A stretch of 41,892 nt of DNA from Acidimicrobiia bacterium (GTDB lineage Bacteria; Actinomycetota; Acidimicrobiia; Spongiisociales; Spongiisociaceae), in the NCBI GenBank assembly GCA_021296345.1, contig JAGWAN010000015.1, forward strand, positions 1 through 41,892. The letters are read 5' to 3'. The first letter of the stretch is position 1. Each line of letters begins with the position of its first letter. Positions 1-7,818 of this stretch are shown here, one piece after another. The notes below the pieces were generated by a model, which ran no database searches, had not been told where the DNA came from, and was given only the letters and a program-made list of their open reading frames with translations. The position numbers and the translations under genes were made by a program.

Positions 1-451
1 CGACCGTCCAGAGGTTCTCCAGGTCCTCGAAAATCGAGACGAGGAACGCGACAGCCCGAGGAAGGCTCCAGTAGGCAAACCCGACGCCGAGGCTGAACAG
101 GATGACCAGCGCCGCCACCACCGGGAAGGCCCACTTGCGTTCCTTCTGGGTGAGACCGGGGTTGACGAAGGACCACGCCTGGTAGGCGATCACGGGGCTG
201 GCCAGGACCACCCCACCGAAGAGCGCCATGCGCATGGCGATCGAGAACTGGTCGGTAGGGCCGGTCACCACCAGATCCCGCCCCGCCACCTCGCTGTAGG
301 AGCTCTGCAAGAGGTGGAGCATCTGGTGGCGGAAGAAGAAAGCGACCACCGTGCCGACTCCGACCGCTATGAAGGTCTTGACGAGACGTGACCGGAGCTC
401 CGTTAGGTGCTCCATCAGCGGCTGGCCGGAGGGATCGGCTCCTTCCGTCAT
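1..451 (-). CDS. tatC: Sec-independent translocase TatC (C-terminal part outside window)
   Basis: Membrane receptor subunit of the twin-arginine pathway, which exports folded proteins. Translating from the ATG at 451 gives about 150 residues, ending at the window edge without a stop. The N-terminus contains MEHLTELRSRL, the hallmark cytoplasmic start of TatC, followed by a first membrane helix (about residues 23-42). An extracellular loop and a second helix precede the FVNPGLTQKERK loop typical of the family. The start overlaps the stop of the upstream tatA/B gene as ATGA, so the two are translationally coupled. Placement directly after pafC matches the mycobacterial order. Only the first two to three of six expected helices are visible. 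Confidence 0.93.
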   Translation of the reverse strand, partial: MTEGADPSGQPLMEHLTELRSRLVKTFIAVGVGTVVAFFFRHQMLHLLQSSYSEVAGRDLVVTGPTDQFSIAMRMALFGGVVLASPVIAYQAWSFVNPGLTQKERKWAFPVVAALVILFSLGVGFAYWSLPRAVAFLVSIFEDLENLWTV

Positions 452-1017
452 TCGCCCTTGTCGGGTGATTCGTCTTCCTCATGGCCGCCAGGAGTATTCC
501 GGAGGGGATCGCCCTCCCCTGCCGGAGGTTTCGGAGCCGTCACGTCCGGCCCGTTCTCGGGTGGAGAGCTGAGCGGTACGACGTTCTCGGGCATCTGGTC
601 GTCCAGACCCTCCCATACCTCGCTCGGCGACACCCCCACCGGTGGTTCGGGGGCCACCCATCGTGCCTCGGGCACCTTCGGGACGGGAGCGCCGGTGCCC
701 GGGGCGGGTTGGCCGGCGTCCTCCACGGATTGCCTGATATCCCGCTCCATGGAGCCGGCGGCATCGGCGGTCTCGGCCAGCGTGCGCTTCACCTCGCTCA
801 CCGGCTCGGCCAGATCCTGGCGGAGTTCCTTCATCGGCTCGCGTATCGGAGCGACCTCCCTCTCGATCCCCTCGCGAAGGTCTCTCACCGCTTCTCGGAG
901 CTCGCGGACGTACTTTCCGATGGTACGAGCGATCTCAGGCAGGCGGTTCGGTCCGAAGACCACCAGGGCTACCACGGCGATAGTGAGTATCTCGAGACCG
1001 CTGAACGTGTCGAACAC
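448..1017 (-). CDS. tatA: Twin-arginine translocase subunit TatA/TatB
   Basis: Small single-span component of the Tat protein-export machinery. Residues 1-20 form a short N-terminal membrane helix that ends in FGPNRLPEIAR, the conserved hinge (FGP-LPE/LPEL) of the family. An amphipathic helix and a long charged helical region (about residues 25-95) follow. The C-terminal half is Pro/Glu-rich and probably disordered. The length (189 residues) and long helical tail look more like TatB than a minimal TatA, so the A/B assignment is uncertain. It overlaps tatC by four bases (ATGA) and lies 42 bp after pafC. Confidence 0.88.
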   Translation of the reverse strand: MFDTFSGLEILTIAVVALVVFGPNRLPEIARTIGKYVRELREAVRDLREGIEREVAPIREPMKELRQDLAEPVSEVKRTLAETADAAGSMERDIRQSVEDAGQPAPGTGAPVPKVPEARWVAPEPPVGVSPSEVWEGLDDQMPENVVPLSSPPENGPDVTAPKPPAGEGDPLRNTPGGHEEDESPDKGE

Positions 1018-1059
1018 GATGCCATGCTACCGGCGCACACCTACATGCCCCCCGGCGGT

Positions 1060-2007
1060 TCAGGTGCGGGAGACCTCGTATCGAGCCAGGATCGCTTCGC
1101 GCAGGCGTTCGGTCTCGTCCCGGACTTCCCGTCCCTCGATCAAACGCGCCTGGGCACCCAGCCGGAGCAGCAGGCGGGCGCCGACGCGTGCGTCGGACAT
1201 GGCGAACCGGATCACGAGCTCCTCGCCGGTGTCCTCCAGTATCTCGACCGGGTAGTACTCGGCTACCCATCTGGCGCCGGACCCCAGGGCAATCCGGGCG
1301 TAGATCGCGTCAGCGGACGGGGTGTAGTCCATATTCGTGGCAGCGGGCGGCTTGGCAGCAGGTTCGAACGTCTCCCCCTGCTCCTCCACCGCTCGGATCC
1401 GATCTACGCGGAACAGGCGCCGGTCGCCCGCCAGACGGCAATGCGCCCGGAGGTACCAGCTTCCCATCGAGGCGTGGACCATCAGCGGTTCGATGGCTCG
1501 GACGGTGGTCCGGTTGGTGCTCATCGACAGGTAGGTGATAGTCAGCACGGTTCCGTCGCGGGCGGCCCGGCGCAAGGTGTCGAGATGGCCGGGCTCGGGA
1601 GGCAACTCGGCAGCGATGACCGTTGCGGCCTCCGGGAAGAGGGCGTCGGTCAGCTTCTCCACCGCCCTTGCCAGCGCCTCGTTCCCCTGGGAGGTGCCGG
1701 CCACCGCCAGACCGGCGCTGAGCAGACCCAGGGCTTCGTGCGGCGTCAGCCGGAGCGGTCTGGAGAAATAGTCGGCCATGTCCAGCACCACCTCGTCCCC
1801 ATCGATGTACGCGACCATCAGATCACCGGGGCCGTAGCCGGGCAGCCCGCAACAGAAGAGCAGGTTGAGATCGTCGGCGAGTTGGCGACGGCTCGTGTAG
1901 CCGAACCGCTCCATGACTTCGGTGACGGTCGGATAGGGGTTGGCCAGCGCCCACGGAAGCAGAGCCAGGATCCGGGCCAGCCGCTGCTGGGTCCTGGCGG
2001 CGGTCAC
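1060..2007 (-). CDS. pafC: PafC, WYL-domain DNA-damage regulator subunit
   Basis: Second subunit of the PafBC transcriptional activator that drives the LexA-independent DNA-damage response in actinobacteria. An N-terminal winged-helix region (TRTQQRLARIL-like start, YTSRRQLADDLNLL recognition segment) precedes a WYL domain with an exact WYL in GSWYLRAHCR and the downstream RLFRVDRI motif, then a WCX-like C-terminus. The frame stays open further upstream, but the GTG at 2007 overlaps the pafB stop as GTGA and gives 315 residues, the normal family length, so that start is chosen. Gene order pafA-pafB-pafC matches Mycobacterium. Confidence 0.9.
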   Translation of the reverse strand: MTAARTQQRLARILALLPWALANPYPTVTEVMERFGYTSRRQLADDLNLLFCCGLPGYGPGDLMVAYIDGDEVVLDMADYFSRPLRLTPHEALGLLSAGLAVAGTSQGNEALARAVEKLTDALFPEAATVIAAELPPEPGHLDTLRRAARDGTVLTITYLSMSTNRTTVRAIEPLMVHASMGSWYLRAHCRLAGDRRLFRVDRIRAVEEQGETFEPAAKPPAATNMDYTPSADAIYARIALGSGARWVAEYYPVEILEDTGEELVIRFAMSDARVGARLLLRLGAQARLIEGREVRDETERLREAILARYEVSRT

Positions 2008-2927
2008 CGGCCCGCCTCGAGTCGTCGGACCATCGCGGCGCGCAACTCCGGAGGTTCGAGGATCACCGCCCCGTCGTCGAGGTGTATGACCGTGTCGAGG
2101 AGCGAGTCGTTCACGAAGGGGACTTCCAGGATCGTTCCTCCGGCCTCGGTTATCCCCACAGCCCTGGCATCGGGGAACCGGTTCTCGACCCACCAGGCGA
2201 TCTCGGGATCGCATTCGATCAGAGAACGTTGTGGCTCCCGTTGCTCCCAGGGCAGCGACGACAGGATGTCCCGGGCGCCGTAACCCTCGGGCCGCGGGAA
2301 CGCGTCCGGTTCTCCGACCAGTTCGAGCTGCTCCGCCCGATCGAGCCGGTACGTCCTTATCGTGTCCGCCTGTTCGGGCTCGACGCCTGCGAAGTACCAA
2401 CGGCCGCGCCGATGGTGCATGGCATAGGTGCACAGGGTCCGCGGCCGGCCGCGGTAGCCGCATAGGATCCGGCGGCGCTCCAGCACCGCCTGGAAGATCA
2501 GGCCCAGGTGCTGGCTGCCCAGACCCAGGTCGGCGCCTACCGGCGTGTCCGTGTCAGTTAGCCGGGCCCCTCCCAGCTTGAGCAGGCAGTTGGCGCCCGA
2601 CGGCCAGCCACCGGAACGCACCATGTGCACAGCGAGAGCCAGCGCGGTCCGTTCCTCGTCGGTCAGCCCCGGTTCGATGGTCCGGTAATTGCTTTCGGGA
2701 ACCACGTAACCCCACTCGACCTCCCAGGCGTCGGTGGCTTCCTGCTCGAGTTCGATCCCTAACTCGCGCAGGCTGGCCTTGTCCCGCTCGAACTTGCGGT
2801 GGAAGGCCTGGTCGGATAGGTTCTCGTACCCGGCCACCGTATTCCGTATTCGCTCGGCAGTGACGGGACGCGGGGAGTCGACCAGATATGCCAGCAGGTT
2901 GATCAGGCGCTCGACGACGGTGCTCAT
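2004..2927 (-). CDS. pafB: PafB, WYL-domain DNA-damage regulator subunit
   Basis: First subunit of the PafBC activator, 307 residues. It opens with a winged helix (VVERLINLLAYLVDSPRPVT, then the FERDKASLRELGI segment) that is typical of PafB. A WYL domain follows with GRWYFAGVEPE in place of a strict WYL and a TYRLDRAEQ motif, then a WCX-type C-terminal domain. PafB and PafC form an obligate pair; in mycobacteria they respond to DNA damage and activate recA, uvrA and others. A TACATT -10-like box ends nine bases before the ATG, so the mRNA leader is very short or absent. The 131 bp before pafA holds only low-complexity repeats. Confidence 0.9.
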   Translation of the reverse strand: MSTVVERLINLLAYLVDSPRPVTAERIRNTVAGYENLSDQAFHRKFERDKASLRELGIELEQEATDAWEVEWGYVVPESNYRTIEPGLTDEERTALALAVHMVRSGGWPSGANCLLKLGGARLTDTDTPVGADLGLGSQHLGLIFQAVLERRRILCGYRGRPRTLCTYAMHHRRGRWYFAGVEPEQADTIRTYRLDRAEQLELVGEPDAFPRPEGYGARDILSSLPWEQREPQRSLIECDPEIAWWVENRFPDARAVGITEAGGTILEVPFVNDSLLDTVIHLDDGAVILEPPELRAAMVRRLEAGR

Positions 2928-3058
2928 AGTCTGCCAAATGTACCGATCTCGATTGCCAGTTACCAGCGGCCGGCTTCCAGCGGCCAGTGGACGACCCCGA
3001 GGTGATCAGGTTGCGTGAGGTGAACCACCGGGGTTGTACCATTCACTGATCACTGATT
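2928..3058. other. pafA-pafB intergenic low-complexity sequence
   Basis: No gene is visible. The minus strand directly after the pafA stop reads as overlapping ATCAGTGATCAGTG units, and the far half is built of CTGGCCGCTGG/CCGGCCGCTGG/CTGGCAA units. Similar degenerate units (CAGCACTGGCCACT, CCAATTGCCAACG) occur at 16540-16575, next to a decayed four-helix-bundle gene. This may be a scar of the same type of insertion, but no coding remnant can be read here. Confidence 0.4.
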
Positions 3059-4414
3059 TCATAGGCCCGCGATCAGGCGTTCCACCCGCTCGTCGAAGGC
3101 CTTGAAGGGATCCTTGCAGAGCACGGTCCGCTGGGCCTGATCGTTCAGCTTCAGGTGGACCCAGTCCACCGTGTAGTCGCGGTTCTTGGCCTTGGCGGCG
3201 GCGATGAACTGCCCCCGGAGCCGGGCACGGGTGGTCTGTGGAGGCTTCTCCTTGGCGATCGCGATCGCGGCGTCGGTCACGAGGCGCTCGACGACACCCC
3301 GCCGGGCCAGCAGGTAGTAGAGGCTGCGCTCCTCCGTCACATCGTGATAGCTGAGGTCCAGCAGCTGGACCCGGGCATCGGAGAGCGTCAGGTCGTGCTT
3401 GGCGCGGTAACGCTCGATGAGGTGGTACTTCGTGACCCAATCGACCTGGCGTTCGAGCGAGAAGGGATCCTTCTCGAGGCCGGTGAGCAGATGCTCCCAC
3501 ATCTCGACAGCTCGCTGCACCGAGGGGGGGAAGCCGGGGTTCCGGGCGTACCGGATGATCCGGTCCAGGTATTCCCACTGGATGTCGAGGGCCGAGAGCA
3601 TCCGACCGTTGGCAAGGCGCACCGGTTGCCGACAAGTCGGGTCCTGGCTGATCTCCCGGATGGCTCGGATGGGGTTCGCCAGGGTCAGGTCTCTGAACAT
3701 CACGTCCGCTTCGATCATCTCCAGCAGCGCGACGGTGGCGCCCACCTTGACGTAAGTGGCGTATTCGTTCATGTTGGAATCGCCGGCGATCACATGGAGG
3801 CGCCGGAACCGCTCGGCATCGGCGTGGGGCTCATCACGCGTGTTGATGATGGGCCGGGACCGTGTCGTGGCCGAGGAGACCCCCTCCCAGATGTGGTCGG
3901 CACGTTGGGAGATCGAGAAGGTGGGCCCCTTGGCGGTCTGGAGGAGCTTGCCCGCTCCGGAGAAGATCTGGCGGCTGACCAGGAACGGTATGAGGATGTC
4001 CAGCATCTTCTGGAAGTCGGCCTTGCGGAGTACCAGGTAGTTCTCATGGCACCCGTAGGAGTTGCCGGCCGAGTCGGTGTTGTTCTTGTAGAGGAAGATG
4101 TTGCCTCGGATGCCATCATTCCGGAGGCGTTGCTCGGCGGAACGTTGGAGGTTCTCCAGGACTCGCTCCCCGGCCTTGTCGTGGGCTACCAGATCGAGGA
4201 GATCGTCACATTCCGGTGTGGCGTACTCCGGATGGCTGCCCACGTCCAGATAGAGGCGCGCTCCGTTCTCCAGGAACACGTTAGAGGACCGACCCCATGT
4301 CACGACCCCCCGGAAGAGGATACGGGCTACCTCGTCGGGACTGAGGCGGCGCTGGCCTCGAAGCGTGCAGGTGATCCCAAACTCGTTCTCGATACCGAAG
4401 ATGCGCCGTTCCAT
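3059..4414 (-). CDS. pafA: PafA, Pup-protein ligase
   Basis: Carboxylate-amine ligase that attaches the C-terminal glutamate of Pup to substrate lysines using ATP. It has 451 residues, the usual length, and aligns end to end with mycobacterial PafA in recall. It opens with [13 protein letters not shown] (nucleotide/metal-binding Glu). [15 protein letters not shown] carries the catalytic aspartate (residue 57), followed by [29 protein letters not shown] and the C-terminal [22 protein letters not shown]. No Shine-Dalgarno precedes the ATG, and a TAGCCT -10 box ends eight bases upstream, so a leaderless mRNA is likely. Confidence 0.97.
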   Translation of the reverse strand: MERRIFGIENEFGITCTLRGQRRLSPDEVARILFRGVVTWGRSSNVFLENGARLYLDVGSHPEYATPECDDLLDLVAHDKAGERVLENLQRSAEQRLRNDGIRGNIFLYKNNTDSAGNSYGCHENYLVLRKADFQKMLDILIPFLVSRQIFSGAGKLLQTAKGPTFSISQRADHIWEGVSSATTRSRPIINTRDEPHADAERFRRLHVIAGDSNMNEYATYVKVGATVALLEMIEADVMFRDLTLANPIRAIREISQDPTCRQPVRLANGRMLSALDIQWEYLDRIIRYARNPGFPPSVQRAVEMWEHLLTGLEKDPFSLERQVDWVTKYHLIERYRAKHDLTLSDARVQLLDLSYHDVTEERSLYYLLARRGVVERLVTDAAIAIAKEKPPQTTRARLRGQFIAAAKAKNRDYTVDWVHLKLNDQAQRTVLCKDPFKAFDERVERLIAGL

Positions 4415-4422
4415 GGATCAAT

Positions 4423-4428
4423 AGGCTA
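4423..4428 (-). promoter_or_regulatory. Candidate -10 box of pafA (leaderless)
   Basis: TAGCCT on the minus strand fits the actinobacterial TAnnnT -10 consensus and lies eight bases before the pafA ATG. There is no ribosome binding site between them. No clear -35 hexamer is visible. Confidence 0.45.
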
Positions 4429-4477
4429 GGCGTGATGCAGGTACGGCCGGGTGGGGGTCACCGGAGCGGGAGGCGAT

Positions 4478-5155
4478 TCAGGAGGTCGCTATCTCGCCGA
4501 GTTCTTCCTTGGTCAGCCGGCGGAACCGGCGAGTCGGGCCCTCGCGTGCCAGGAGGGCGCCCTCCCAGCCGTCGATAGCGCGGCTCTCGACCTCCCGGAA
4601 CGCGTTGGCGGCAAGCGCCAGGGCCTCGGCCAGCCCGGGGGTGCCTTCGTAATCCTCCCCCAGCCGGTCGGACAGCTCGTCGGCTTGTCCACCGATGGCC
4701 GTGTAACCGCGCTTGTCGTACAGGGTGCCGTCATATGTCACCTTGAACAGGCGGTCCTCGGCAACGGTCCGCCCCACTTCCGCCACGAGCACTTCCACCT
4801 CGAAGGGCTTAGGTCCCTGAACGAAGATATTCCCCAGCGTCTGCGAGAAGGCGGACGCCAGGCTCTTGGCGGTGACGTCACGGCGCCCGTACTGGTATCC
4901 CTTGATATCGGCATAGCGTATTCCCGCCACCCGCAACGACTCGAACTCGTTGTACTTGCCCACTCCGGCGAAGGCGATACGGTCGTATATCTCGGAAGTC
5001 TTGGTGAGAGTGCGGCTGGGGTTCTCCGCCAGTAGCAGCACCCCCTCCTGAACCTCCAGAGCGGCGATCGAACGGCCTCGGGCGATGCCCTTGCGGGCGT
5101 ACTCGGCACGGTCCTTGACCATCTGTTCGGGAGCAACGTAGAACGGAAGGGTCAT
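4478..5155 (-). CDS. prcA: Proteasome subunit alpha
   Basis: Non-catalytic outer-ring subunit of the 20S proteasome core, 225 residues. The N-terminal gate segment (MTLPFYVAPEQMVKDRAEYARKG) is characteristic; EYARKGIARG is the conserved alpha-subunit helix entrance. IAGVG/FAGVGKYNEFE and YADIKGYQYGRRDVTAK follow as in mycobacterial PrcA. No N-terminal catalytic Thr is present. The ATG overlaps the prcB stop (ATGA), which supports stoichiometric co-translation of beta and alpha. It would bind the Arc/Mpa ring through the QYL tail of that ATPase. Confidence 0.96.
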   Translation of the reverse strand: MTLPFYVAPEQMVKDRAEYARKGIARGRSIAALEVQEGVLLLAENPSRTLTKTSEIYDRIAFAGVGKYNEFESLRVAGIRYADIKGYQYGRRDVTAKSLASAFSQTLGNIFVQGPKPFEVEVLVAEVGRTVAEDRLFKVTYDGTLYDKRGYTAIGGQADELSDRLGEDYEGTPGLAEALALAANAFREVESRAIDGWEGALLAREGPTRRFRRLTKEELGEIATS

Positions 5156-5943
5156 CGGATCACCTCCATTGCCCGTTCGGCTGCCGCCGCGATTGCCGAC
5201 CGGCCGATTTCCTCAACGCCGTCGGTGGTGACCGTGACCACATTTGGGTAGATCCCGCGACGCAGAGCGGGACCTCCGGTGGCGAGGTCCTGTCCGGCCG
5301 CGGCGACGAGAGCGGCGATGCTGTGGTCGATGGCCTGGGTCCGGTCGGATCCGGGGCTGTACACCGTTCTCAGGTATGCCCGCGCTTCCCGGCTCCCCGA
5401 CCCGGCGGCGCCGAAGTCTCGCTCCTCATAGCGCCCTCCGATAGCATCGAAGGTGAACACGTGCCCGGTCCCGCTCTCGGGTTCGATACCGCAGAACAGG
5501 GGCACGACCACGAACCCTTGCAGGGCCATCGGTAGCTGGGAACGAACCATCCGGGCGAGGTAGGTGGCCTTGCCTTCCAAGCTGAGCCGCACCCCCTCGA
5601 GCTTCTCGTAATGCTCCAACTCGGTCTGGAAGAGGCGGATCAACTCGACTCCGAGGCCTGCCGTTCCCGAGATGGCCACCGCCGAGTAGGCATCCGCCGC
5701 GAATACCTTCTGGATATGGCGATGGGCTATGTCGTAGCCGGCGGTTGCCTGACGATCCCCCACCATTACCACGCCGCCGTCGTAGCGGAGGGCCAGCACA
5801 GTGGTGGCGTCAGGCGGGCGGAAGTCGGGAGGCGCGGGGTCCGGCCCCAGCGCCCATTTCGGCGCCAGATCAAGGGACCTGATGAGTTCGGTGAAGCTGG
5901 CGCCGGGCAGGGGCGCTCCCAGCGGAAGCAGACTCCCCGTCAC
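5152..5943 (-). CDS. prcB: Proteasome subunit beta, threonine protease
   Basis: Catalytic subunit of the 20S proteasome, 263 residues including a propeptide of about 46. The mature N-terminus would be Thr47 in DATTVLALRYDGG; the Asp (GDR) and Lys (HIQKVF) of the active site are present at the expected spacing. The residue just before the catalytic Thr is Ala, where Gly is the usual processing residue. The GTG start at 5943 overlaps the pup stop as GTGA. The frame closes in an ATGA overlap with prcA. The chain then follows the SGTAGLG and DAIGG-YEERDFGAAGSGS segments typical of actinobacterial PrcB. Confidence 0.96.
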   Translation of the reverse strand: MTGSLLPLGAPLPGASFTELIRSLDLAPKWALGPDPAPPDFRPPDATTVLALRYDGGVVMVGDRQATAGYDIAHRHIQKVFAADAYSAVAISGTAGLGVELIRLFQTELEHYEKLEGVRLSLEGKATYLARMVRSQLPMALQGFVVVPLFCGIEPESGTGHVFTFDAIGGRYEERDFGAAGSGSREARAYLRTVYSPGSDRTQAIDHSIAALVAAAGQDLATGGPALRRGIYPNVVTVTTDGVEEIGRSAIAAAAERAMEVIR

Positions 5944-6128
5944 TCGCCGCCCTTTTGCACGTAGTTCTTCACGAACTCCTCGGCGTTCTCCTCGAGCACG
6001 GAATCTATCTCGTCCAGGAGTTCGTCGATCTTGTGCACCCCGCCTTGCCCGGCGACCTCCGGGGCTGACGCAACCGGCTCAGATACCTCGCCGGGACGGC
6101 GCCGGATCCGCTCTCGTTCCTGTGCCAT
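5940..6128 (-). CDS. pup: Prokaryotic ubiquitin-like protein Pup (GGE C-terminus)
   Basis: Protein tag that marks substrates for the proteasome, 62 residues. The frame is open for nine more codons upstream, but a near-perfect Shine-Dalgarno (AGGAGGAGAAAG) directly before the ATG at 6128 fixes the start. The N-terminus (MAQERERIRRR) is basic. The C-terminal half (IDELLDEIDSVLEENAEEFV) is the Mpa-binding helical segment, followed by NYVQKGGE. The last residue is Glu rather than the mycobacterial Gln, so Pup would be ligation-ready without deamidation. A hairpin-forming inverted repeat lies 19 bases upstream. It overlaps prcB by GTGA. Confidence 0.96.
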   Translation of the reverse strand: MAQERERIRRRPGEVSEPVASAPEVAGQGGVHKIDELLDEIDSVLEENAEEFVKNYVQKGGE

Positions 6129-6146
6129 CTTTCTCCTCCTAGAACT

Positions 6147-6166
6147 CGTGGCCAAACTCGGCCACG
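6147..6166 (-). promoter_or_regulatory. Inverted repeat in the pup leader
   Basis: CGTGGCC, six bases, GGCCACG: perfect seven-base arms about ten bases before the pup Shine-Dalgarno. It could be an mRNA hairpin adjusting pup translation or an operator. No run of T follows, so it does not look like a terminator. Confidence 0.5.
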
Positions 6167-6337
6167 TTGTGACGCTTCACTTGTCGACCAATCATGCACG
6201 ATAACCGAGGACGGGGCTTCATAGCGTTCCCAAGCCGACCCTCACTCTAGGGAGAGTGCCGATGAACATCCGTTGGCCCGACGGCCGATCGGATGATCCT
6301 CGGGTCTGTGCCGGTGGGTCCTACCCATCCACGTCTC

Positions 6338-7816
6338 TCAGCACGCTCCAAGAGCGTCCAGAAGCGCGGCCGCGTCTGGACAGGTGTCGAGCAGGCCTCC
6401 GACCAGGGACTCGTTACCACGCAAGGGCTCCATCATAGGCACCCGCTTGAGGGAATCCTCACCCACGTCGAACACCAGGGAGTCCCAGTTGGCCGCCACG
6501 AGCGAGTCGGGGTACTTCTTGACGCATCGTCCCCGGAAGTAGGCGCGGGTCTCGGCGGGCGGTTCCGCGGTGGCCCGCCGTAGTTCGGCGTCGTCGAAGA
6601 TCCTCCGGAGCAGCCCTCGCTCTTCGAGCCGGTATGCCAAGCCCTTGCGGGGATCGGTGTCATGGTATTGGAGCGCGGCCATGGCCAGCTTGGGATCGTG
6701 CCATTCCAGGTCGTCTCGCCGGCGGAATGCGCTCAGCATCCGTAGCTTGGCAGTCCAGTCGATCCGGTCCGAAGTGAGCATCGCGTCCTGTTCCAGGTCG
6801 TTGAGGATCGAACTCCACTCGGTGATGACGTCCGCCCACACCGGCTCCGGATAGTTAGAGGCCGCATATTTCGACAGCCATTCGAGGTAACGGAACTGGA
6901 GCTCGAGAGCGGTGGCGGACGAGCCGTCGGCCATGGCTATGGGCAGGCTGAGCGACAGGTCACGGCTCAATTGCCAAGTAGCCGAGACCGGGTCGGCCAG
7001 GGCCAGATCGTCGGGAATGGCACGGTCCTCGATGGCGGCCAGGATCAAGGCGGTGGTTCCCAGCTTCACGAACGTCTGCACCTCGGACATGTTGGCGTCG
7101 CCGATGATGACGTGGAATCGGCGATAACGGGCCGGGTCGCCGTGAGGCTCGTCCCTGGTATTGATGATGGGTCTCTTGAGCGTGGTCTCCAGGCCGACTT
7201 CCTCCTCGAAGAAGTCTGCTCGCTGGCTGATCTGGTACCGCACCGGTGGGCGGCCGTTCTCGGATCCGAGCTTCCCCGACCCCGTGAAGATCTGGCGGGT
7301 GACCAGCCATGTGGTGGCGTAGCGGATCAGGTCGGAGAAGGGCAACTCCCGGTCGACCAGGTAGTTCTCGTGATGACCGTAGGAGTTTCCCTTACCGTCG
7401 CTGTTGTTCTTGTGGACGTACATGTACTCGCCCGGCCGGAGGATCTGGTAGGCCTGGTCCACGGCAGTGGCCACCACCCTCTCCCCTGCCTTGTCGTATA
7501 GAGCGGCCTGCCGGGGGTCGACGCATTCGGGGCTGGAGTACTCGGGATGGGCGTGATCGACGTAGAAACGGGCGCCATTGGTCAGCACGACGTTGACCAG
7601 ACCGGAATCCGGCTCGGCCAGGCCGAGGCCCTCATGACCGCCCCCGCGGGCGTCCCGGCCCGGGGTTTCCTCGTCGAACGACCACCGCACTCGAACGCGG
7701 CCCCCCTGGTAGGAGTTGACGACTAGAGAGGAGGCGAGGGTCGGGTTGAAGTCCGGTTGGTTGCGAACGGTGATTCCGTATTCGGTCTCGGTCCCGATGA
7801 CTTTGGGGGTTGCCAT
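6338..7816 (-). CDS. dop: Dop, depupylase
   Basis: Homologue of PafA that removes Pup from proteins and, in species with Pup-GGQ, deamidates Pup. It has 492 residues. It opens with MATPKVIGTETEYGITV, and the catalytic aspartate is in FYVDHAHPEYSSPEC (Asp87). The Dop-specific loop (RWSFDEETPGRDARGGG, about residues 45-60) is present and separates it from Paf[31 protein letters not shown] and IIGDANMSE are family motifs. Because Pup here already ends in Glu, the depupylase activity should be the one that matters. It follows arc by only two bases. Confidence 0.96.
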   Translation of the reverse strand: MATPKVIGTETEYGITVRNQPDFNPTLASSLVVNSYQGGRVRVRWSFDEETPGRDARGGGHEGLGLAEPDSGLVNVVLTNGARFYVDHAHPEYSSPECVDPRQAALYDKAGERVVATAVDQAYQILRPGEYMYVHKNNSDGKGNSYGHHENYLVDRELPFSDLIRYATTWLVTRQIFTGSGKLGSENGRPPVRYQISQRADFFEEEVGLETTLKRPIINTRDEPHGDPARYRRFHVIIGDANMSEVQTFVKLGTTALILAAIEDRAIPDDLALADPVSATWQLSRDLSLSLPIAMADGSSATALELQFRYLEWLSKYAASNYPEPVWADVITEWSSILNDLEQDAMLTSDRIDWTAKLRMLSAFRRRDDLEWHDPKLAMAALQYHDTDPRKGLAYRLEERGLLRRIFDDAELRRATAEPPAETRAYFRGRCVKKYPDSLVAANWDSLVFDVGEDSLKRVPMMEPLRGNESLVGGLLDTCPDAAALLDALGAC

Positions 7817-7818
7817 GC

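Noticed and set aside
481-2283. 600-codon open frame on the plus strand opposite tatA/B and pafC
   Set aside because: Antisense to confident genes, no recognisable domain and biased composition; long antisense frames are expected at this GC content.
3155-4429. 424-codon plus-strand frame opposite pafA
   Set aside because: Shadow of pafA; no independent coding evidence.
6243-6258. Short hairpin CACTCT-AGGG-AGAGTG between pup and dop
   Set aside because: Only six-base arms and no T-run; not strong enough to call a terminator or operator.
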